Positions 1 to 8,882 of a DNA stretch of 18,227 nucleotides are shown here, piece after piece (the stretch's first letter is position 1; each line of letters opens with the position of its first letter). Below the pieces are notes generated by a model that saw nothing but the letters and a program-made list of their open reading frames with translations, made no database searches and had not been told where the DNA came from. Origin of the DNA: Amoebophrya sp. AT5.2 (Eukaryota; Sar; Dinophyceae; Syndiniales; Amoebophryaceae); NCBI GenBank assembly GCA_005223375.1, contig RXOD01004793.1, positions 1-18,227 on the forward strand, in the 5' to 3' direction. A program made the position numbers and the translations under genes.

Positions 1-2167
1 TTCAGCGACGCGCGCAGGTTCCTGCTTCTTTCTGCGAACCGGGCGACCCGGTAGCGCAGTTGTCCTTGTGCTAGGGTGGCCGCTATTGCTCTTCGGCAGT
101 CGGCGGCGAACGCGAATAGCCGCTCGTGGTGCGTCCGCGTCGGGGACGACCCAAGGTCCTGTTCCTGATTTCGTCCATTTTTGATACCATCCAGCTCCAG
201 CCGCGCCACGAGCAGCATACCATGCCCAAGTCCATGATGCAACTTCTTGCCCCCGGGGGCGGGGGTTCCCGTTGAAGGTGGTCTCGTCGTATCAAAATCG
301 GAGAACGTGAATTGGCGGTATTCTTCCGAGACTAGTTGCAGTTTCGTGAGGAGTTTTTGGATCTCGGCAGCTATCAGGGAGTGCTCCAGCGTGATGGACT
401 CCAGCAGGCAACCAACCGCTTCCGAGTCCGCCGTGTCCAACGTGAGACACCGGAACTGGTCCGCGAGGGCGGTGAATGGTGCCCTCTCCGAGGTCGTGTC
501 TGGGCTTCGGCTTTTGCTCGCCACGAGGGCATCGACCTGGTCGAGGAAGCGAACCAGTCCGGATACGCTCATCTCGCCCTCCTGCTCAACATCCTCGTCG
601 GGGTCCTGCGCCAGCGGCTGCAGCTCGCTGCCGACTGTGGTAAAGCTACTTGCCGCATCCCGTAACGCAACGTCTAGCCGGGACAAAACGCCCAACAACT
701 CCTGCCGATCCTGCACAAGTTTCGTTTCACCGATGTTAGAGTTAGATAAAGATACTCGACAGCAGCTACCAGTACCACAGGAACTGACGTGCGCTTGTTT
801 CTCAAGAATCGGAATCGGAAGAGGTTTACAAGGTTGTAGTAAAAGACAGGAGCGGGAATTGGGACGCAATACACCTGCGCTGCCGGGGGCATGGGCGGTT
901 TCTTCTGGGCGGGCACCAACGCGCCCCACGCGTCCGCAGCGAGTTGGGCGAACCAACCACCACCGCCTGCCGCGGCGTTGATCGTGAAAATGTTGTCTCC
1001 GTCTCTCGTGGAATACGTTCTTGGTATTATTGACGTCGGTGGAGGAGGCTCCCCCGACGTAGACGCGTACGCACGTCCTCTCGATAAATACGAATTGGTG
1101 GAGTCTGCGGACGGCGAAGCAGGAGCGGGACTTCTCGCTGCGCCCGTCGCCCCCGTCCAGGTCCAAGAAAGATCCTCGTACAGCGCAACAACGTCTGCGT
1201 CCTCTTCTTCCGCTTCTACTTCATCCCTCGGCTGCGCGAGCGGTGCGGTTGTTCTTCGTACATTTGCGGTCTCTTTTGACGCCACGGAATAGTACTCCGT
1301 GATGATCGCTCCGTGTTGATCGCTCCGTGCTGGACGTTCCTCGGCTCTGTGTTGATCGCTTTCTCCGTCGCCTCCGCGTCCACCGCCCACTATAGTCGAA
1401 GCCAAGAGCACTCCCGGAACAGGCACATTGTGTCGAAAAAGGTCCGCCGCATTCGTTACCTCGACCCGACGCGGCAAGTGCGCCAGCTCTTTCTGATGAT
1501 GTGGCGCCGATGCGTTTACTTTGATGTTCACTTTCTTGTTTAAGGTTTGGCCACGACGACCGTCGTCCACCTGAGCGCCAGCACGCGTAAGAGTATGGCC
1601 CGCGGCGCCCCCGCCCGCCGAGAGCACGAGTCGAAAGCGCACGTCGTCGTCAAAGGCTAGCTCGTGCGGCGTTCCGCCGTTGTACTCCCGCAGCACGCGG
1701 TCGAGACCGCCGATTTCCATCGTCGCCAGGTCTGCGATGGTGCTAGTGCCGGGGGGCGGGGAGCTCGCGTCCTGCCCTGCTCCGGAGCTTGACGAAGACG
1801 AGCTGGAGAACAAACCCCCAATCAGCGGAATGTAGGGCGCGGCGCCTACTTCTTGTCCCGAATTATGCGAAGAGCTGCTGCTGCTCTCTGTGCTGCGGCC
1901 AAGCGCGACTTGCAGCGTGACGCGCAAAACCAAACTCTCTGCCTGCGACTGCAGCTGCGGAGAGAGTGGCGAAAAGCGACAGCCCACGACGGGCCACTTG
2001 GCAAGTCCCAGACCTCGCATGACTTGGTCGGTAGCCCAGGGCGTCACTTTGGAGCCGAACGTGGTGCCGAGAGGGTCGGCCGGCCACACCAGCTGCAGCC
2101 GAATGCGCACACGGTGAGGCAAAAGGGTCTCCAGACCACGCGCATCCGTCACATACACAGAAATCAT
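1..2167 (-). CDS. Hypothetical protein, possible divergent C2-like N-terminus and helical C-terminal part; 3' end lies beyond the window
   Basis: I see two exons, 830-2167 and 1-710, joined by a GT-AG intron at a codon boundary (YYNL before it, DRQELLG after it). The first ATG is at 2167, but the frame is open back to about 2290, so an upstream exon is possible. Exon 1 starts MISVYVTDARGLETLL, followed by an alternation of short hydrophobic stretches that recalls a C2 domain; I see no clear calcium-binding aspartates, so this is weak. Two long serine runs and an acidic stretch (EVEAEEEDADVV) make much of exon 1 disordered. Exon 2 is stop-free for 236 codons to the window edge, with Leu-rich helical segments such as LVRFLDQVDALVA and AAEIQKLLTKLQLV. 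Function is unknown. The gene model is fairly sure; the domain call is not. Confidence 0.7.
711..829 (-). other. Intron, 119 nt, canonical GT-AG, phase 0
   Basis: On the minus strand the intron starts GTAAAC after CTT (830) and ends TTGTGCAG before GATCGG (710). Removing it keeps the reading frame and skips a stop reached at 674. CTTGT occurs at both ends (CCTTGTAAAC and ACTTGTGCAG), a possible short direct repeat. Confidence 0.65.
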
Positions 2168-2281
2168 CGAGAGAGAAATGATGCTGGAGATTTTTGCTGA
2201 AGACGAAGACGAAGCCCTTTTCTGGTGGTCGTAGGCTGAATCCTGAAAGTGATACGCATACGACCGCTGACTAATAATCAC

Positions 2282-2735
2282 TGCTGCAATTGATCGAAAT
2301 GAGGAGAATCACCGAGCACTCAGGCTCTGACTGAGCGCGAAACGGTTATTTTACCTTTGTGTTGATGAACTATACGCGTGCACGACTTTGGGAGCTTCAC
2401 ATACAGCACAGACATGACGGCAACGATGCGACCCTTATGTTGACCTCCAGCGATTATCAGTACGCGTTGATCAGCCGCGAGTGCTTGGCTTCCTTTACGT
2501 TCTTCTTCTGGCGAACGCCCGCAACAGGACGAGCACACAAAACAAAGCCTTGAGTGTTGTAGCGCATCTGCGACGCAGCTTTCGCTTGTTTGTTTCGGTA
2601 CACCAATCATTTCCAATGCTATGTACTAAACATCTCGTGTTCATCCTGACAGCTAGAGGTCGCAAGTGTTCCTGCCTCGTGGTCCTCGTCGATGAAGAAA
2701 TGTGAGTCGGAAGATGTTGACGTGTTTTCTCCCTC
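2282..2735. other. Intergenic stretch without a recognisable gene
   Basis: Short overlapping open frames occur on both strands, but none has coding character, a signal peptide or a recognisable motif. It probably holds the 5' region of the gene starting at 2167 and the 3' untranslated region of the gene ending at 2736. Confidence 0.5.
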
Positions 2736-4741
2736 TCACAATTCCCCCATGTTTGCTCCCAATCCGCTTCCCGCCGTTCGCACGGTGGCCTTCCCCGACA
2801 AAAAGTGCGGCCTTTCTCCGACATAGCCGTCCAGCTCCCGCTTCAGGTAGCATTTCCGCCGCTCGCTTCCGGCGAGCCCGTAGCTCCACTTGTAGCACTC
2901 CGGGTGCTCGTCGCAGATGCGGCAACAGTCCATGGCCGACCGCACGTTGAACAGCGCATTGCCGCCGCTCAGCGGCTCCAGGTCGCCGTAGAAGTAGAAC
3001 GCGTCGTGGATCATGCCACACTTTTTCATGTACGCGAGGTTCTCCTGCGCACTTCCCTTGGGAGTGATGGACTTGCTGCTTTCTGCATTTCCACCTTCCG
3101 AGTTTCCACCGCTTCCAGTCTCCGCCGCAGCTGCGGCCGCCATGGTTTCGAGGACGCGGGTGGAAATCTTACGCTCCTCGTATGGCGGGAACAGATGGTA
3201 AGTGCTGGTCAAGGAAGTGGTATTTGATTTTTTGACGGGCCTCTTCGGGGTCCCCTTTGGGAGTCCCAAGGAGAGCAGATCTGCAGCAGAAACGCGGGCG
3301 GTTTCTAGCGGTCGGCAGGGCTGGCACTCATGCGCCCTCCCTAGTATAGCTGAAAACCAACCGCAACCGCCACCCTGACCGTGACCGACTTCTTTTGCCC
3401 GCCTGCTATGAGGTCCTAGCACTTTTCATCCAAGTAGTCAGTGGCTTTCGCCTAGCCCTTCCCTCTAGCTTCCCGTGGCTTATCGCTCTCCCGTGGACTC
3501 CACCCCTTACCCCCTCACAATGGGGCATCTCTGAAACCGCCCGGGTGTTTCATACCCGGGTGGTCCAGAGCGCCTCGACGCACTCGCAACCAAGAGCAAT
3601 CCGCCATTCAAGGGGAGACCCATTGCCATTCACTTACCAGTTGCTCACTTACCATCCGGTCTCTCCATACCTCGTGGAAGCGTGCGTTCGGGTCGCCCTC
3701 CGGATCCACCAGCCCGTCCCCCTCCGGTGCGTCGGGCTCGACCTCCTCGAAGGGAACCAGGTTGTCCAGCATGTCATGGCTCGGATTGAAGCAGTCCCGC
3801 TGGCCGCGAATTTTGGAGACGGCCTGCTCGATGGTCAGCTTCTCCTTCTTCAACAGGTACGCGGCCGCGATGGTACCCGCGCGGCGGCACCCGTCCTTGG
3901 ACACCACCAGCGTGTGCGCCGGCGGGAGCCCGGAACCAGGCAACCTTGGAAGGCCCTCCGCCTCCTCCATTTGACGAAAGACGAAGTCCAGGCCCTGTTT
4001 GATCTCGGCGACGGAAAGCACGTCTCTGGTGCCGTCCGCCTGCACGACCAACTCGTAATTGGCGCGATCGCGAGACTGCTCCAGGACCATCTTCTTCTGC
4101 TGCGCTCAGTCAAGCGAGGCGAAAGGCTAGAAGCTGCGCGAACAGATGAAATCCAGCCACGACAACTAGCCAGCGTTCGATAGCGTGGAGGTGAAGGCGA
4201 CTGATTTGTAGTCGCGATAGGCCTAGTACCGCGAGATCGCCATCTGCGCCAACTCGGCGCCGCAAACTACGTTCTCCCTTCGCACGACCAGCCCTTAGAC
4301 TTACAAAAAAGGGGCCTCCTGGTCCTGGCCCCTTGCTTCGCGGCTTCCATCGTGAAGCACAAGTCGGTAATAAGACAATAAATCACAGCGCCGCTACATG
4401 ATGCGCTAGTCTATTCGTGGTTCTTCCGGTCGCTCGCATTAACTATGAATGCGGAAGGAGCGCGATTCTGGATTTCATCTTAAGGAAGTAGTCTCGGTGC
4501 GTACAGCTCTATTGTCTTCAGCATATCCCAGGTTATCCTTCTCATCTGTGATCAGCAATATGTTCCTTATCCGCAGCAAACGAAGCTCCTCGCCCAAAAG
4601 TGAGTCTTCCTCGGATCCAAGGTAGAGAAATGGTCCCGACGAGTGCTCGGAGAAGGGATAAACCGCATCGAATGACGTTGCTGGCTGTACCTCGGAGTAC
4701 AGCCAAAGAATGTAGAGAAGTACATTTTTCGCGCGCGACAT
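2736..4741 (-). CDS. Dual-specificity-phosphatase-like (predicted inactive) protein with C-terminal PAN/Apple domain
   Basis: Three exons (4505-4741, 3653-4099, 2736-3197) give about 381 residues. Residues 1-20, from the ATG at 4741 (MSRAKNVLLYILWLYSE), look like a signal peptide or anchor; in-frame ATGs at 4777, 4783 and 4792 are alternatives. Residues 36-200 follow the DSP fold: GPFLYLGSEEDSLLG, a beta strand NILLIT, then the P-loop region LVVSKDGCRRAGTIAAAYLL and a downstream helix AVSKIRGQRDCFNPSHDML. The family motif HCxxGxxR reads V-S-K-D-G-C-R-R: Ser146 replaces the nucleophilic Cys, while Gly149 and Arg152 remain, so catalysis is unlikely and a binding role is inferred. Residues about 288-360 form a PAN/Apple-like module with six Cys (288, 319, 320, 323, 329, 344) and the stretch CYKWSYGL. 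PAN domains usually bind protein or carbohydrate outside the cell. The join to exon 3 needs a non-canonical splice, so two separate genes remain possible. Confidence 0.7.
3198..3652 (-). other. Intron 2 of the phosphatase/PAN gene, 455 nt, inverted-repeat ends, non-canonical 3' border
   Basis: The minus strand has CGG ATG then GTAAGTG at 3652, and the other end is CACTTAC before CAT CTG (3197). The 11 bases GATGGTAAGTG (plus 3194-3204) and CACTTACCATC (plus 3646-3656) are a perfect inverted repeat across the two borders. Cutting there joins DRM to HLFPPYEERK in frame. The nearest ordinary AG acceptor (TTGACCAG, just upstream) leads to a stop after 11 codons. I infer a repeat-bounded intron whose exact cut point is uncertain by a few bases. 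Confidence 0.5.
4100..4504 (-). other. Intron 1 of the phosphatase/PAN gene, 405 nt, GT-AG, phase 0
   Basis: The minus strand reads AGAGCT then GTACGC at 4504, and ends GAGCGCAG before CAGAAGAAGATG (4099). Splicing gives NRA-QKKMVLEQ in frame and restores the gap between the first beta strands of the DSP fold. An imperfect GC palindrome lies inside (plus 4311-4332, GGGGCC...GGCCCC). Confidence 0.65.
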
Positions 4742-5395
4742 TCGAAACGACGCCGGGAAGAAACTGGACCACGCCATAGGCATTGACTTCATAAAATCAC
4801 TCGTTGAAGCAATCCATCTCACTTGAAATAACCCGCGCTGTCTGGGCCTGGCGGAGAAAGCTCCGCTTTTTGGCTCTGAGAGCAGGGGTCCGCGATTGCC
4901 GTGTTCTTCTCTACCGCTGTGTCCGTGATAGTCTTGTCCTGCTCGCGGATTCCTAAAAACTAAAGTTTTATACTTTCTATAGATTCTATAAATGATGATG
5001 TGGATCGCAAGAGAAGGACTTAATAACGTCTCAGAACAACAACATTCGACGACAAGCCCCACCGCTCAAATGAAAGATCTAAAAAACATACGAAGGGTCG
5101 GCTGAACGCAGGTGCAGAGACACATGGCGATCTGATCAAGAAACTGATCGACTGACCAATGATGATCATGCAATACTTTCTCCTCGAAAGTTCTTCGTCA
5201 CGAAATGGATTGACGGACACAGAAATTATGGGGCTATGTGTTTCTTCGACGTTCCAATTGTGCACGCCATCTGTGTTCTCATGAACAGCGGTGCTTTCGT
5301 GCTTTTCCCACAGGAGCCGAGAAAGCTTGCGGGTGTCCGCGATCTACGACTTGCCGCAATCGCGCGTGTTTGTTTTATTGGCCAGGTTGCTGAGA
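4742..5395. other. Upstream region of the phosphatase/PAN gene
   Basis: No convincing gene is seen. The phosphatase frame stays open on the minus strand to 5062, but its translation there lacks coding character, so the region is taken as 5' flank or untranslated sequence. Confidence 0.4.
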
Positions 5396-5632
5396 ATGAC
5401 AAGAGTCCCTCTGTTGATTCGGAGACTTCCACCAGAAGACATCTGGCTGCACTACGTTCAGCAGAAATTATCTGGCAAAATTGACCCTCGGACCCAATTC
5501 TTTCGTCTGCGCAAGAGGCAGGACGATACGCATCAGTATCTTGTTGTAAGAAAGGGCGCCTCGAGGTCCACGCTGGGAGATACACTAGCTGACGTCTTAC
5601 ACTTCCTGCATTCTCGAGTTGAACTACACTAG
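5396..5632 (+). CDS. Small hypothetical protein (78 aa), plus strand
   Basis: The ATG at 5396 opens MTRVPLLIRRLPPEDIWLHY and runs to a TAG at 5630-5632. The composition is protein-like: basic and amphipathic, with the segments LHYVQQKLSGKID and TLGDTLADVLHFLHS. I do not recognise a family. The frame is open upstream to about 5291 without another ATG, so this could be the last exon of a longer plus-strand gene. It would be an exception to the one-way minus orientation here, and the opposite strand is also open (5226-5804). Either a real small gene or chance. Confidence 0.3.
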   Translation: MTRVPLLIRRLPPEDIWLHYVQQKLSGKIDPRTQFFRLRKRQDDTHQYLVVRKGASRSTLGDTLADVLHFLHSRVELH

Positions 5633-6056
5633 TAATGTAGACATACCGATTTATAGGCTTCAGACGCGTCAGCCTGATCCACGCTACAAAATTTTCGCCT
5701 GACCGCGCGAAGGCGAAGCAGCTGCAAAAATATTCGCTATGTGGCAGCGTCAAGACTGGAAATGCACGTATCCGCGATGGAATCGTGCAACCAATATTTA
5801 ACAAGTTAGTAGAGGGCGGAGTCGAGTGGCTTTTAAAAAATTAAAAGCTTGTGCTGTGAGACAAAATCGACCCGGCGATCGGGCAGCTGGCGGTCCCATG
5901 GCTCGATGGAAAAACACCACTGAACCGGGAGCAGGGCAGCCGCCACAGATCACGCTGCTACGCATCGACCGTAGGCAGACGTACTTTCCTCAAATTCTAA
6001 AACGAAGCCCATTTCACAAACGCGTTCCACCTTCTTTCCGAGCAGGAGAAGTCAGC
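5633..6056. other. Intergenic stretch
   Basis: No coding region is supported apart from a long basic-looking plus frame that is the shadow of the minus gene beginning at 6057. A small hairpin lies at 5829-5848. Confidence 0.5.
5829..5848. repeat. AT-rich hairpin, 8-bp perfect stem
   Basis: GCTTTTAA, loop AAAA, then TTAAAAGC. It lies about 210 bases beyond the stop codon of the minus-strand gene ending at 6057, so it could belong to its 3' flank. Role unknown. Confidence 0.5.
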
Positions 6057-7130
6057 TTAGAACAGCGCCATAGAGGCCACGGCGGCAAAGAGCGCACCAG
6101 CGGAAGCGGCCAAAGTCGTCGCGCCGGACGTGGTCGCCGGCACCCCGGCAATGACGGGCAAGGTGGCAGTGACGGTCGGGGCAGTGATCGTGAAGTTGGC
6201 CACCGCAGTCTCGACGCCGGCCTTAATGAGCGCACCCAGGCCTGTGGCGGTGGTGTCCTCGGCGGCAGTCTTGAACGCGGCGCCGTTAGTGGTGAAGCGG
6301 GCTTGGGCCGTCGCGGCTTGCGCCGTCGTGACCATGGCGGTGGCGGTCATCGAGTAGTCAACGGTCGGAGCCGCGGCGGTCAATCGGCGCGAAGGGTTCA
6401 GCGCGGCCGCAGCCTTCGCCACGGCGAAGCCGGCGGGGCCTCCGGTCCAGGCGACCTCGGCGTTCCAGTATTTGCCCAGGCCGGCAGTCTTGGCCGCGGC
6501 CTTCGAAGACTCGGCGGCGTAGCACAAAGCGACGGTCGTGAAGAGCTTCTCCACAGCCGTACCACTCAGCGACGCGCAGTACGTCTTGCCAACCTCCTTG
6601 TTCACGGCGCCCTTGAACGCAGTTTGCTGTGCGGGAGTTGCAGTTGGTTCGTTCAGTATGTGATTAATGCGCGAAATCTAAACCTGTAGCAGCTATAATT
6701 GCATAACGCTTCGCACAATCAACCCATGAAGCATGAATGTTCTCACGATTTGTACCCGCGTACACAAACGAGGAGCTAGGAAGCGGGATTCAATCATCAA
6801 TCGATTTTTTCTGGTGTACTTCACTCTATAACTACTTGCAGACATTCATCACAATACGTCAGCAGCTGCCGTCGGGGCGGCAGAGAAGGTCATGGCGACA
6901 GCCTGCGTAGACGTCACGGGGATGGTCGTGTCAGAAGCCGTACTGTTGCTGGGAGTGGCAGTGGTTGTGACGTTGGCGGAAACCGAGGTCACGGTCGTAG
7001 TGGTAGTGGTGGTGGTGGTTGCGTTACTTGCGTTGTGCGACCCCAGCTGACGCAGCAGAGCGGCCGTGTCATCATCATCCACAAACTCGGCGCGGACCGC
7101 CGCCACGAACGCGAGAGAAAGATACTTCAT
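6057..7130 (-). CDS. Predicted GPI-anchored or membrane-tethered Thr/Ala-rich surface protein (about 280 aa)
   Basis: Two exons, 6858-7130 and 6057-6626, are joined by a phase-0 GT-AG intron. The protein starts MKYLSLAFVAAVRAEF, a clear signal peptide, followed by an Asp run (VDDDD). A threonine tract encoded by a degenerate ACC/ACT repeat comes next, with several N-glycosylation sequons (NAS, NAT, NVT, NST). Exon 2 encodes an Ala/Thr-rich domain with two Cys (YCASLSG and ALCYAAES) and ends TSGATTLAASAGALFAAVASMALF-stop in outline: small residues, then a hydrophobic C-terminus. That order is typical of GPI-anchored proteins, though a plain transmembrane tail is possible. The Thr tract suggests a glycosylated stalk. 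No known family is recognised; a role at the cell surface is inferred. Confidence 0.75.
6627..6857 (-). other. Intron of the Thr/Ala-rich surface protein gene, 231 nt, GT-AG, phase 0
   Basis: The minus strand reads GCT GAC then GTATTG at 6857, and ends CCCGCACAG before CAAACTGCG (6626). Splicing joins TAAAD to QTAFKGAVNKEV, connects the signal-peptide exon to the exon with the hydrophobic tail, and skips an in-frame stop just after 6857. GCTG occurs next to both borders in inverted order. Confidence 0.65.
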
Positions 7131-7902
7131 CCTAGATTTTGGTCCCCTCTCAGGTTTCTCTGTGATGCGAATCTACAGAGCTACCTTTAAGTTTTCAGTG
7201 CACCAGAAGATTATTTAGATTTTGATTCGGCGTATCGAAAGTGAGAGTCTGCGACTGGATTAGTCTTCTTCTTTTGAAAATGAGAGACCGAGAGACTTCA
7301 AACGCCCACAAGATGCAGCGCCCAGACAGCAATTCTTTTCAGGCAAGAAACTGATGGATGTCGTTGTCCTCGATGCCGTGTTGGCGGTTCACAAGGAATA
7401 CTGTATTCCCACGTAACTACCAGCCAATAAGAAAAGTGCCTTGATCTCGAAAGGATGGACCGTTCGTTTCTGTCTCGGAATACCAGACGTTCACTTTTAA
7501 AAATCCAAATCACTTCGCTGTCTTTGATAAATGCTGGTGGGTATTCTCAGGAAACGGGGTACTCTGAAGTAGAGAGAGCTCGCTGCATAGTAAAGGCGAG
7601 TAGCCGTGATAAATTTCAATTTCTACAGCTGCATTACACAAAGCACAGAAGTTCACGCATTTACTTAAACCGCTCCACGCTCATCTCTCTAGGTTTGCAC
7701 AGAGCGCTATAGTATTCCCTCGCCTCCATAGGCAGAACACCGAACGAAACCACTTTGTTGAGCGTCCGTCTTTCTCCTTGGCCGTCAACCTATCTCGGAA
7801 ATTGGTAGCATTTTTTTCGGGGTGCGCGTTCCGACCTCAGCCGCATATGGCAAAACCTGAGCAGTTTGCTATTGCAGCACATGATGGAGCTACGTGTCGC
7901 GA
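7131..7902. other. Intergenic stretch, moderately AT-rich
   Basis: Upstream flank of the surface-protein gene. Several open frames under 90 codons occur on both strands, none with motifs or a convincing amino-acid pattern. Confidence 0.5.
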
Positions 7903-8118
7903 TCACACGCCAACATTGCTGTTCAGGGTTACGGCATTTAGTGGTTGCATTGCCAGGCAAGGCAGTTCGCCATCAGGTAAAGTTTTTGTGTGAGTTTTGC
8001 AGACCAACAAGAAAAGTGGGATCTTCGTGTTCTTGAGTTTCTCAGACAGCAGACTTACTTCATCTCCCAGCGCCGCATCATCAAAGATAGGCACTTGGTA
8101 CTTACAAACGAGCCTCAT
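7903..8118 (-). CDS. Small hypothetical protein (71 aa)
   Basis: The ATG at 8118 (MRLVCKYQVPIFDDAALGDE) runs to a TGA at 7903. The composition is protein-like, with a helix LLSEKLKNTK followed by a hydrophobic strand IPLFLLVCKTHTK. No family is recognised. GTAAGT occurs twice inside (TTTGTAAGTACC and GAAGTAAGTCTG), so part of it may be intronic or these may be exon fragments. It lies on the same strand as its neighbours. Confidence 0.35.
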   Translation of the reverse strand: MRLVCKYQVPIFDDAALGDEVSLLSEKLKNTKIPLFLLVCKTHTKTLPDGELPCLAMQPLNAVTLNSNVGV

Positions 8119-8511
8119 CACTTAAAATTTGGTCGGACCAGCTGGTAAGACTAGGACCGACAGCACCCAGGGGTTGCCTACTGCTACTGCTAGTGGTGAG
8201 TACTAGACGACGGAGTTCACCCTGCGGGAGCGGGAGGCTCCCCCGGAAACAATCGCCCCGGAAATGCCGCGACAAATGCGATACTTAGATAGGTTGATTG
8301 TTACCACTTGACTGTAGACGAGCATTTACCAGGTGGTGTAACCAACGCACAAATGAGCTAGCACTAAAACATTGCGTCGCGTCACAGCGACGAGAATCAC
8401 TCGGCCTCAAGCGATGAAGTTCCAGTTCGCATTCCTTTGACCGTTGCGGGCGGCATAAGTAACTCCCGTTGGCGCGCGCCCCGCGGCAACGGAGGCAGAA
8501 CCTCGAATGCG

Positions 8512-8784
8512 CTACACTTTCGCAAACATGCGCCACATGGCCACCGCCGAATTGACCCGCATCAGCGAATCGGTGCCCCACATGCCCCGCCAGAAGCTGA
8601 GAAAGTCCGGGTATTGATCCGTTATTTCTTGCAGCAACTCGATCCGCAAGCATTAGCGAAGCCGTCTGTTGGTTCTGCTTCGAATTATCGGGCCGAAATA
8701 CTCAGATACGGCGGTGGCCAAAAGTAAGTATGCATTTTCTCCTACTGCCGACGATGCTTCAAGAAGGAATCCGACGCTCCTTGT
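8512..8784 (-). pseudogene. Coding-like remnant interrupted by one in-frame TAA
   Basis: On the minus strand, 8656-8784 gives 43 stop-free codons (including VGENAYLLLATAVSEYFGPI). A TAA at 8653-8655 follows, then 8512-8652 gives 46 codons in the same frame (LRIELLQEITDQYPDFLSFW, then RGMWGTDSLMRVNSAVAMW). The second part has strongly coding-like composition with several Trp. TAA is a real stop elsewhere in this window (for example the gene ending at 6057), so reassignment is unlikely. The left inverted repeat of the element starts only 57 bases upstream. I infer either a gene broken by insertion and decay, or exons whose borders I cannot place. Confidence 0.3.
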
Positions 8785-8826
8785 TCAGTTCTTGTAGGAG
8801 TGCTGGTCTAGTAAGTATTCATTTTC
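8723..8826. repeat. Pair of 17-base near-identical direct repeats resembling splice donors
   Basis: AGTAAGTATGCATTTTC (8723-8739) and AGTAAGTATTCATTTTC (8810-8826) differ at one base. Between them CTCCTAC (8739-8745) and GTAGGAG (8794-8800) can pair. On the plus strand each copy is a near-perfect GTAAGTAT donor; on the minus strand each gives the ATACTTAC ending also seen at repeat-bounded introns here. The pair abuts the left end of the inverted-repeat element. Confidence 0.5.
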
Positions 8827-8840
8827 GACCGTTACAGGGG

Positions 8841-8882
8841 CAGATCTGCGTACTTTTTCGGAAAGTAAAAAATTTTTTGGCG
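8841..8882 (+). repeat. Left terminal inverted repeat, 42 bp
   Basis: It begins CAGATCTGCG and contains two nested palindromes: TACTTTTTCGGAAAGTA (8851-8867) and AAAAAATTTTTT (8867-8878). It differs from the right copy at 8847 and 8861. Confidence 0.8.

Noticed and set aside
247..981. Long plus-strand open frame of 244 codons
   Set aside because: It lies opposite two well-supported minus exons and their intron; its composition (Ser/Arg-rich, no motif) is that of a reverse shadow.
3198..3215. Ordinary AG acceptor (TTGACCAG) for the second intron of the phosphatase/PAN gene
   Set aside because: With the phase-0 donor at 3652, it reads into a TAA after 11 codons and loses the PAN frame.
8653..8655. 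TAA as a sense codon (changed genetic code)
   Set aside because: TAA ends the surface-protein gene at 6057 in a sensible place and is absent inside the well-supported kinase and phosphatase frames, so reassignment has no support.
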